Below are positions 1-5,060 of a DNA stretch of 5,060 nt, one piece after another. The stretch is taken from contig WLCU01000083.1 in NCBI GenBank assembly GCA_009705165.1, positions 1 through 5,060 on the forward strand, written 5' to 3'. The notes below the pieces were generated by a model. That model worked only from the letters and a program-made list of their open reading frames with translations, did no database searches and had not been told where the DNA came from. Source of the DNA: Actinomycetota bacterium (GTDB lineage Bacteria > Actinomycetota > Actinomycetes > Nanopelagicales > Nanopelagicaceae). Made by a program: the position numbers and the translations under genes. Numbering within the stretch: the stretch's first letter is position 1; every line of letters begins with the position of its first letter.

Positions 1-170
<170 letters not shown>

Positions 171-180
171 TTTTCTTCCC

Positions 181-654
181 GTGCCTTTATTAGTTACCAC
201 TCACAAGACCCCTGTCGGTAATTTGAATTTATTGGCCGATGATCAAATCTTGCTTGGGGCTAATCTTTCGACAATCGCTGCATTCAAAGCCGGTAAAGAT
301 TTAAAAATCGTCAAATCAATTCCTGTTATTAGCGATCTAATTAATGATTACTTTGATGGCGATATTTCGGCAATTAACGGAATAAAAGTAAATCAACCTG
401 GAGCTCCGTTTTCTCAGGCCGCCTGGAAAGCGATGCGAAAAATCTCTGGTGGAAAAACTTTGTCTTATGCAGAAATTGCGGCGCGTGCCGGGTCGCCGGC
501 CGCAGTTCGAGCAGCTGGAAGTGCATGTGCAAATAATGCAATCATGTTGGTTGTGCCGTGCCACCGAGTTGTAAAAACTGGGGGAGCCTTGGGCAACTAC
601 GCCTATGGTGTAAATAAGAAAGAGTGGCTATTACGCCACGAGGGCTACCTTTAA
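181..654 (+). CDS. ogt: Methylated-DNA--protein-cysteine S-methyltransferase (O6-alkylguanine-DNA alkyltransferase)
   Basis: This suicide repair protein moves the alkyl group from O6-alkylguanine in DNA to its own cysteine. With the GTG start it has 157 residues, normal for stand-alone Ogt/MGMT proteins. The active-site PCHRV is present with Cys127 (codon 559-561). Counting from human MGMT, the other functional residues align at exact spacing: the Asn hinge (N119), the arginine finger (R110), the phosphate-contacting Tyr (Y96, in SYAEIA) and the Glu of WLLRHEG (E154). The N-terminal part is the usual variable beta-sheet domain. The frame stays open upstream to TTG codons at 133 and 145, but these lie inside the DAHP synthase gene, and the family's first strand begins right after GTG 181. 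I see no Shine-Dalgarno before 181, so translation may depend on the gene ending 10 nt upstream. There is no AlkA or Ada-N domain. The 3' end overlaps the convergent threonine aldolase gene by 24 bp. Confidence 0.93.
   Translation: MPLLVTTHKTPVGNLNLLADDQILLGANLSTIAAFKAGKDLKIVKSIPVISDLINDYFDGDISAINGIKVNQPGAPFSQAAWKAMRKISGGKTLSYAEIAARAGSPAAVRAAGSACANNAIMLVVPCHRVVKTGGALGNYAYGVNKKEWLLRHEGYL
609..640 (-). terminator. Possible weak intrinsic terminator of the minus-strand operon
   Basis: Read on the minus strand, GTGGC (639-635) and GCCAC (628-624) can pair as a 5-bp GC-rich stem with a 6-nt loop. The loop contains the threonine aldolase TAA stop. A pyrimidine- and T-rich stretch, TCTTTCTTATTTACA (623-609), follows at once. 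The arrangement resembles a Rho-independent terminator, but the stem is short, the tract is interrupted, and all of it also codes for the end of the alkyltransferase on the other strand. On the plus strand no T-rich tract directly follows the same hairpin, so it would work in one direction only. Confidence 0.28.
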
Positions 655-1665
655 AATTTCGATTGCTTCGCTGCATTGAGCATCATCAAAATCTAAATGC
701 GTTACAAGTCGTGCATATTTAGGCCCAAGCGCACTTATCCAAAGACCCTTTTCACGACAGCGAGTTGCTAGTTCGGCGGCAGTAATTGGCAGATTAGCTA
801 AATCCAAACCAACAATATTTGTTTGGACTGTTGCTGGGTCAACAAGGGATGAGTCAATTGCTGAAATTGCGATAGCGATTTGCTTAGCTCGGCGATGATC
901 TTCGGCTAAGCGCGAGATGTTGTTATCTAAGGCAAAATGCGCAGCCGCTGCAAGTAAACCTACCTGTCGCATTCCTGCGCCATAACGCTTTCGCCACACT
1001 CGCGCTTTAGTAACCCGCTCTTTTGTCGAAAGCATGACTGAGCCGATAGGTGCGCCTAAGCCTTTAGATAAACAAACACTTACTGTGTCGAAATACTTTC
1101 CGTATTCTGCAAATGGAGTTCCACTTGCAATGTGTGCATTCCAAATTCTGGCGCCATCTAAATGAAGGGCAAGTTTTAAAGCGTCAGCACCTTTGCGAAG
1201 TTCAGCGATTTCAGAGATTGGTTGTACGGTTCCGCCGCCAAAGTTGTGGGTATTTTCAACTGCAATTGCAGTTGTTGAAACCAAATACGGCCCAGAGTCA
1301 GGTCGTGCAATTTCTAGAGCGTCAGCTGCACGCAATAAACCATGTGTTGCCGGCCATGTTCGAGTAGTAATTCCACTAAAAACAGCAGCTGCGCCAAGTT
1401 CTGCGCGCACAATATGCGAGTTAGTTTCTGCAATTAATTCTTCGCCAGGGTTAACAAGCATTCGAATAGCTAATTGATTAGCCAAGGAACCAGTAGGAGT
1501 GAAAACACCAGCTTCTTTTCCAAACATTGTCGCAACACGTTCTTCAAGTGAGTTAACGGTTGGATCATCACCGTAGACATCATCACCAACTGGGGCTGCA
1601 GCTATTGCTTCACGCATAGCTTGTGATGGACGGGTTACGGTGTCTGAGCGAAGATCAATTGCCAT
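631..1665 (-). CDS. ltaE: Low-specificity L-threonine aldolase (PLP-dependent)
   Basis: This cytoplasmic fold-type I PLP enzyme splits L-threonine and L-allo-threonine into glycine and acetaldehyde. Its 344 residues are close to E. coli LtaE (333). The N-terminus carries IDLRSDTVTRPS and PVGDDVYGDDPTVN, hallmarks of the family. Lys201 in CLSKGLGAPIGS is the Schiff-base lysine, Asp170 and Arg173 in HLDGARIWNA are the cofactor-binding pair, His84 matches the residue that stacks on the PLP ring, and Arg319 in ARLVTHLD matches the substrate-carboxylate arginine of the E. coli enzyme. No key residue is missing. The start ATG is 9 nt after the transporter stop and is preceded by AGTAGG at good spacing. 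It is the last gene of the four-gene minus-strand operon. Beta-eliminating lyases of the same Pfam group are an alternative in principle, but the N-terminal signature favours threonine aldolase strongly. A physiological role in glycine supply is inferred. Confidence 0.94.
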   Translation of the reverse strand: MAIDLRSDTVTRPSQAMREAIAAAPVGDDVYGDDPTVNSLEERVATMFGKEAGVFTPTGSLANQLAIRMLVNPGEELIAETNSHIVRAELGAAAVFSGITTRTWPATHGLLRAADALEIARPDSGPYLVSTTAIAVENTHNFGGGTVQPISEIAELRKGADALKLALHLDGARIWNAHIASGTPFAEYGKYFDTVSVCLSKGLGAPIGSVMLSTKERVTKARVWRKRYGAGMRQVGLLAAAAHFALDNNISRLAEDHRRAKQIAIAISAIDSSLVDPATVQTNIVGLDLANLPITAAELATRCREKGLWISALGPKYARLVTHLDFDDAQCSEAIEILKVALVA

Positions 1666-1673
1666 GTAACGAG

Positions 1674-1679
1674 CCTACT
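1674..1679 (-). promoter_or_regulatory. Shine-Dalgarno-like site of the threonine aldolase gene
   Basis: The minus strand reads AGTAGG here, five of six bases of the AGGAGG consensus, with an 8-nt spacer to the ATG at 1665. It overlaps the TAG stop of the upstream transporter gene (1677-1675). Ribosomes finishing the transporter would therefore cover the aldolase initiation site, which suggests coupled translation. This is the best ribosome binding site in the window. Confidence 0.5.
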
Positions 1680-2541
1680 TCTCTTCTTTGATAACAATCA
1701 AATACATTGCGCCGACTACCAAGATTCCGCCAATTGCGCTCTGAAGAGTTAAAGTTTCGCCGCCAAAAGCAATGGCAAAGATTGCTGCAAAGACAACTTC
1801 CATCGTTAAAATAACGGCGACCTTGGTAGATGTCATATGAGCTTGGGCCCACGTTTGAATAATAAATGCGATGGCGGTGGCAAAAATCGCGGTGAAAACC
1901 ACAACTCCCCACACGCCAGCATCTGGGGGAGGAGAATAGCCGCCTGGAATTGAAGCGATTCCGGCTAAGAAAGCACACATAAAAAGTTGCACGAGCGTCA
2001 TTGCATAAGGGTCGCGACCAGAACTCCATTGGCTAAGTGAAATTATGTGCAATGCATAAAAAATTGCGCTAACAAAGACTAGGAGTTCGCCAAAACCAAC
2101 TGAAAATCCATGAATTGAAAGAAAGCCAAGACCAATGGTTGCAATGGCGATACAAATCCAAACAAATCTACTAATTTTCTCTTTTAAAAATAGCCAAGCA
2201 AATAATGGAGTAAGCACAATATATAAACCTGTAACAAATCCAGTAATTGCAGCACCAGTTCGTTCTAGGCCTAGAGTTTGAAAAATATAGCCGAATCCAA
2301 GAAAAATTCCGGCAGTTCCACCTCGGAGCAAGAGATCTTTATTTATTAATTTAAGAACTTGAGGGCGAATAACAATCATTGCAACTGCACCTAAAACGAA
2401 ACGTGTAAATAGAAAGTTATTAACGCTTTGGCGCTGAATAGCATCCTTCATAATCACAAATGCCCAACCCCAGGCCATGGCAACTGTAAGCAGCGCCCAA
2501 GGGGCTAATTTCATCCGAAACAAGTGTTTGGCGTTGCTCAT
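1675..2541 (-). CDS. EamA/DMT-superfamily membrane transporter (RhaT/RhtA-like)
   Basis: This is a 288-residue inner-membrane protein with ten predicted hydrophobic helices, at roughly residues 13-31, 42-59, 74-91, 97-119, 125-142, 149-168, 179-198, 209-229, 239-259 and 265-284. It shows the tandem two-EamA-domain layout of drug/metabolite transporters. Each half ends in the typical pattern of a long helix, a Glu-containing turn and a last helix (TPLFAWLFLKEK near 111-122; FAIAFGGETLT near 255-265). WGWAFVIMKDA in helix 1 is also typical. Some members export amino acids such as threonine/homoserine (RhtA) or aromatics (YddG); the substrate here cannot be told from sequence. The ATG overlaps the nfo stop as ATGA (2538-2541) and has no clear Shine-Dalgarno, so translation is probably coupled to nfo. 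A second ATG at codon 10 (2514) could also serve as start and would keep all helices. The aldolase gene follows 9 nt downstream, making an amino acid or derivative a reasonable but unproven cargo. Confidence 0.88.
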   Translation of the reverse strand: MSNAKHLFRMKLAPWALLTVAMAWGWAFVIMKDAIQRQSVNNFLFTRFVLGAVAMIVIRPQVLKLINKDLLLRGGTAGIFLGFGYIFQTLGLERTGAAITGFVTGLYIVLTPLFAWLFLKEKISRFVWICIAIATIGLGFLSIHGFSVGFGELLVFVSAIFYALHIISLSQWSSGRDPYAMTLVQLFMCAFLAGIASIPGGYSPPPDAGVWGVVVFTAIFATAIAFIIQTWAQAHMTSTKVAVILTMEVVFAAIFAIAFGGETLTLQSAIGGILVVGAMYLIVIKEEK

Positions 2542-3407
2542 TTTTTATCGCGCAGTTTTTTTAATAAAGCCACTTCTGGTTTGTGCTTTTGCTCTAAACC
2601 GGGAGTTTCCAAAATTAATGGTGCATTGGCGACAGCTGGATGCGCGAGTAGTTCAGCAAAAGGTTCGATGCCAATATGGCCATCGCCGATATTTTGATGA
2701 CGATCTTTTAAGGCGCCACAAACATCCATTGAGTCGTTGGCATGAACAAGTTGGAAGCGTTCAACTCCAGCAATCTGGACTAGAAGGTCGATAGTTGCCG
2801 TCATGCCACCTTTAATCGAAATATCGTGTCCAGCTGCAAACACGTGGCAGGTATCTAAACATATTCCAACTTTAGGATGATATTCAAGGGCTTTTAAATA
2901 GTTTTCTAAATCATCAAGTTTCTTAACCAATGATTGACCTTGACCAGCAGTTGGTTCAAGTAATAAGTATGGTGAATCATCGTTGAGCTCATTTAAAATC
3001 GGCATCATGCCTTCGTGAATCTGTTTCCAGGCTTTTTCTACATGACTTACATCAACGGCAGATCCAGTATGGATCACTGCCCCTAGAGCGCCAATATCGC
3101 TGGCGCGCTGCAGCGAATACTTTGTTGAAGCTAATGAATTTAAATATGTTGCCTCAGTAGGTGAACCTAAATTGATGAGAAAAGGTGCATGGACGTAAGT
3201 TTCAAGATCCATTTCGGCAGCTTTGATTTTGTAAGCCTCATCAAGTTCGGGTTTAGCCGCCGGCATCGCCCACATGCGCGGACTAGAAGCAAAGACTTGA
3301 ATCGCACTTGCTTCGATTTCTTTGGCATATTCAATGGAGCGTTTTGCCATTCCACCAGTTGTCGGGACATGGGCACCAATACGTGGCTTATTTGGCTCTT
3401 TCGGCAT
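2538..3407 (-). CDS. nfo: Endonuclease IV (AP endonuclease, deoxyribonuclease IV)
   Basis: This is a base excision repair enzyme that cuts DNA 5' to abasic sites and clears blocked 3' ends, using a trinuclear zinc centre in a TIM barrel. It has 289 residues against 285 in E. coli Nfo. All nine metal ligands can be placed: His73, His113, Glu151, Asp185, His188, His222, Asp235, His237 and Glu267. The offset from the E. coli ligands is +4 for the first two and then a constant +6, which is very strong evidence of an intact active site. Signature segments are HAPFLINLGSP, CLDTCHVFAAGHD, DRHQNIGDGHIG and LILETPG. The motif after Glu151 reads EPTAGQG where E. coli has ENTAGQG. The ATG at 3407 is required because GAHV, the first barrel strand, begins at residue 11. 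Only 4 nt separate it from the kinase stop, with a weak GTAGGG (3420-3415) 7 nt upstream. Its stop overlaps the transporter start, so nfo is the second known member of the operon. Confidence 0.96.
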   Translation of the reverse strand: MPKEPNKPRIGAHVPTTGGMAKRSIEYAKEIEASAIQVFASSPRMWAMPAAKPELDEAYKIKAAEMDLETYVHAPFLINLGSPTEATYLNSLASTKYSLQRASDIGALGAVIHTGSAVDVSHVEKAWKQIHEGMMPILNELNDDSPYLLLEPTAGQGQSLVKKLDDLENYLKALEYHPKVGICLDTCHVFAAGHDISIKGGMTATIDLLVQIAGVERFQLVHANDSMDVCGALKDRHQNIGDGHIGIEPFAELLAHPAVANAPLILETPGLEQKHKPEVALLKKLRDKK

Positions 3408-3411
3408 TGGC

Positions 3412-5060
3412 TTACCCTACGGTAATTGTGACTGTACTGCCACGTTTAACCTTGCTTCCGACCTTTGGAACTATATTTGTAACCTTCTTTGTTTTCTTAG
3501 TCCCAAGCTTTTTCACTACGACTTTTAATTCTAAGTCAGTCAGGGTTTTTATTGCCAGCGATTGTTCAATCGAGAAGACATTGGGCACAAAGACAAATTG
3601 AGATCCCTTTGAAATTACTAAGGTAATCGTAGATCCCTTTGGCGCCTCAGCAACGCCAGATGGTTCCTGCTTAATAACAGCTCCAGATAAAATCTTTTCA
3701 TCAAAGGCATAAGTAGATTCGACATTAAAACCGAGGTCAGTTAACTCGTTGAGCGCTTGTTCACCGCTCTTTCCTGCATAAGAAGTAAGCGCAACGGTTT
3801 CTACTCCCTTACTGATTTCAAGTGAGATCGTTGCATCCCGCTTCACTTTGGAACCAGGCTCTGGACTAGAAGTGATTACAAAACCTTTTGGTACTAGTTT
3901 GCTAAAAACTTCAGTGTTTGCCCCAAGAGATAGTGGGAACTTCTCAATTGCAGCTCTTGCGGCTTCAGGAGTTAATCCAGCAACTGGGGGAATTAAGTAT
4001 CGCTCTGGTCCTTTGGACACAATTAATTTAACTTGCCCGCCCGCGTCAACGCGTCCACCACCTGGCGGGATTGATTCAATGATGGCCCCTTTGGGAATCT
4101 CCTCATCAAAGCGGTTTTCTGAAACTAGCGTAGTTAAACCAAGAGGAGTCAGGGCTGAAGATGCATCTTCAAGAGTGCCGCCCACAATTGATGGCACAAC
4201 AACACGTGAACCTGGTCCAACTAAAGTCCACCAGCCACCAACTCCTAGAGCAACGGCAAGAATGAATGCAACTTTGCGGTTCCTGCGTACTCGCTTGCTC
4301 GCCCTTTTCTTTCTTTCCTTTTGCTTTTGCTTTTTTTCTTGTATTTCTTGAATTTCCTGGGTGGATTCCTCGACTTCAACGGTGGGTTCTTTTTCAACTT
4401 CAACTACATTTTTCGGTTTATTTCGAGGTTTCTCTTTAATTGGTTCAATCGGAAGATCTAGCGCTAACTTCATCTGATTGCTTTTCGGGTCAATCTCATT
4501 TTGAATTGATTCCAAAGAGCGTAAAAACTCTCCAGCATTTGCTGGACGCTTATCTGGATCTCGATTTGTAGCACTCGCAATAAGAAGATTAAGTGCTTCG
4601 GGAACGTCCTTACGTTTGCTTCGCAGCTGGGGAACTTCTTCGTTGACATGCATATATGCAATTTGAATAGGAGAGTCACCGAGAAAAGGCTTTTCGCCAG
4701 TTAGCATTTCAAAGGCCACAATTCCAACTGCGTAAATATCACTTCGTGCATCTGCAATACCACGTTGAACTTGCTCGGGCGAAAGATAAGAGACAGATCC
4801 CAGAATCACACTTGATTCAGCCGTCATGGTTGAGCCAATTAGTTCACCACGTGCAAGACCGAAATCGGCAATTTTCACGCGTCCCTCTTTAGAGATCAAG
4901 ATATTTTCAGGTTTGATATCTCGGTGCACGATTCCTAAATCATGTGCGGCGGCAAGTGCACTTAAAATCGGAGTTAAATAATTAATTGCATCTTTAATTT
5001 CAAATCTGCCACGTTCATTTAAGTATTCACGCAGTGTGTGACCTTGGATGAGCTCCATAA
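3412..5060 (-). CDS. pknL: PASTA-domain Ser/Thr protein kinase (PknL/PknB type), N-terminus outside window
   Basis: This is a bitopic Hanks-type kinase, likely a cell-envelope sensor that phosphorylates cytoplasmic targets. About 549 codons are visible and the frame stays open at the window edge. The Met at 5058 is internal, since MELIQG is the hinge after the N-lobe; the glycine loop, beta-3 Lys and helix-C Glu are off-window. Counting from that Met: HRDIKPEN (catalytic D47, K49, N52), DFG (65-67), an activation segment with T77, T79, S82 and S83 as candidate phosphosites, SPEQ (93-96) and the DIYAVG helix. An acidic then strongly basic linker follows (about 187-262), one membrane helix (about 263-281) and four PASTA repeats (284-548). 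Neighbourhood with class II DAHP synthase, and residues such as VILG and GDSPIQIAY, recall mycobacterial PknL, though M. tuberculosis PknL lacks PASTA repeats while PknB has four. The symbol is therefore tentative; the kinase assignment is secure. It is the most upstream visible gene of the operon. Confidence 0.92.
   Translation of the reverse strand, partial: MELIQGHTLREYLNERGRFEIKDAINYLTPILSALAAAHDLGIVHRDIKPENILISKEGRVKIADFGLARGELIGSTMTAESSVILGSVSYLSPEQVQRGIADARSDIYAVGIVAFEMLTGEKPFLGDSPIQIAYMHVNEEVPQLRSKRKDVPEALNLLIASATNRDPDKRPANAGEFLRSLESIQNEIDPKSNQMKLALDLPIEPIKEKPRNKPKNVVEVEKEPTVEVEESTQEIQEIQEKKQKQKERKKRASKRVRRNRKVAFILAVALGVGGWWTLVGPGSRVVVPSIVGGTLEDASSALTPLGLTTLVSENRFDEEIPKGAIIESIPPGGGRVDAGGQVKLIVSKGPERYLIPPVAGLTPEAARAAIEKFPLSLGANTEVFSKLVPKGFVITSSPEPGSKVKRDATISLEISKGVETVALTSYAGKSGEQALNELTDLGFNVESTYAFDEKILSGAVIKQEPSGVAEAPKGSTITLVISKGSQFVFVPNVFSIEQSLAIKTLTDLELKVVVKKLGTKKTKKVTNIVPKVGSKVKRGSTVTITVG
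3415..4209 (-). repeat. Four tandem PASTA repeats (protein level) in the kinase ectodomain
   Basis: The C-terminal extracytoplasmic part divides into four repeats of about 63-68 residues (visible residues 284-351, 352-418, 419-485 and 486-548). The first three end in [IV]SKG and the last in the variant TITVG at the C-terminus. PASTA domains in such kinases bind muropeptides or lipid II and drive kinase clustering. Repeats 1 and 2 carry the opening V/I-P...G motif. Repeat 3 has Thr425 in place of the Pro, and repeat 4 keeps Pro492 but has Ser496 in place of the Gly. Repeats 2 and 4 share the hexapeptide GSKVKR written with mostly different codons, so the duplication looks old. Confidence 0.85.
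4304..4350 (-). repeat. Purine-rich low-complexity tract coding the Lys/Glu/Gln-rich kinase linker
   Basis: On the plus strand this stretch is almost pure pyrimidine, interrupted by only three G and one A. On the coding strand it is therefore nearly all purine and encodes a charged juxtamembrane segment (visible residues 237-252) including EKKQKQKERKK. It joins an acidic stretch (about 219-241) to a basic one abutting the membrane helix, consistent with the positive-inside rule. Short A and AAG-like runs make it a plausible site for slippage or length variation between strains. Confidence 0.6.

Noticed and set aside
1113..1477. Two plus-strand open frames opposite the threonine aldolase gene
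   Set aside because: They are antisense shadows of a gene with all catalytic residues intact, and neither has a domain or a plausible ribosome binding site.
1655..2029. Minus-strand open frame of 124 codons within the transporter gene
   Set aside because: It is an out-of-frame shadow of the EamA gene. Its product is rich in Cys, Arg and Phe with no family resemblance, while the overlapping frame gives a coherent ten-helix protein.
2477..2794. Plus-strand open frame across the transporter-nfo junction
   Set aside because: It is antisense to two well-supported genes, and its product resembles no family I recognise.
3614..3627. Small inverted repeat ATTAC-TAAG-GTAAT
   Set aside because: It lies within PASTA coding sequence, is AT-rich with a 5-bp stem and has no T tract. 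It is no more than expected by chance.
3601..3640. Direct repeat AGATCCCTTT at 3601-3610 and 3631-3640
   Set aside because: Both copies encode the Lys-Gly-Ser of PASTA repeat 3 (PKGST and SKGSQ), in phase 10 codons apart. Coding similarity explains it; no mobile-element or regulatory reading is needed.
3848..4351. Long plus-strand open frame (167 codons) opposite the kinase gene
   Set aside because: It is antisense to clear PASTA, membrane-helix and linker coding sequence. Its translation has no recognisable domain and a low-complexity Phe/Cys/Ser tail made by the polypyrimidine tract.

Overview
The window is a gene-dense chromosomal stretch of six protein genes with almost no intergenic DNA. 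The lineage looks actinobacterial. The class II DAHP synthase tail closely resembles the Mycobacterium tuberculosis AroG C-terminus. A PASTA-type Ser/Thr kinase lies near it, as pknL lies near aroG in mycobacteria. Base composition is moderate to AT-leaning (by eye in the mid-40s % GC, not counted) and genes are separated by -24 to +10 nt. Low GC, tight packing and actinobacterial proteins together suggest a streamlined freshwater actinobacterium of the acI/Nanopelagicales type. That last step is inference.

Layout. On the plus strand, 1-170 is the 3' end of a class II DAHP synthase (first step of the shikimate pathway). Ten bases later comes an O6-alkylguanine-DNA alkyltransferase (181-654). 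On the minus strand, reading from the right edge leftward, are a membrane Ser/Thr kinase with four PASTA repeats (N-terminus cut off by the window), endonuclease IV (nfo), a ten-helix EamA/DMT transporter and a low-specificity L-threonine aldolase. These four are spaced 4 nt, ATGA overlap and 9 nt, so they very likely form one transcription unit whose promoter is outside the window. The two strands converge, with the alkyltransferase and aldolase 3' ends overlapping by 24 bp.

How the genes relate. The kinase is probably a cell-envelope sensor. Nfo (abasic-site repair) and the alkyltransferase (direct reversal of alkyl damage) place two DNA repair activities about 2 kb apart on opposite strands. 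The aldolase makes glycine and acetaldehyde from threonine, and the adjacent EamA protein could export an amino acid or related metabolite, though its substrate cannot be read from sequence. I see no mobile element, CRISPR array, tRNA, rRNA, riboswitch or prophage trace, and no gene-free stretch over 300 bases. I found no clear evidence of an undescribed system. The points most worth a second look are the kinase-nfo-transporter-aldolase operon, the overlapping convergent ends and the kinase's divergent PASTA repeats.
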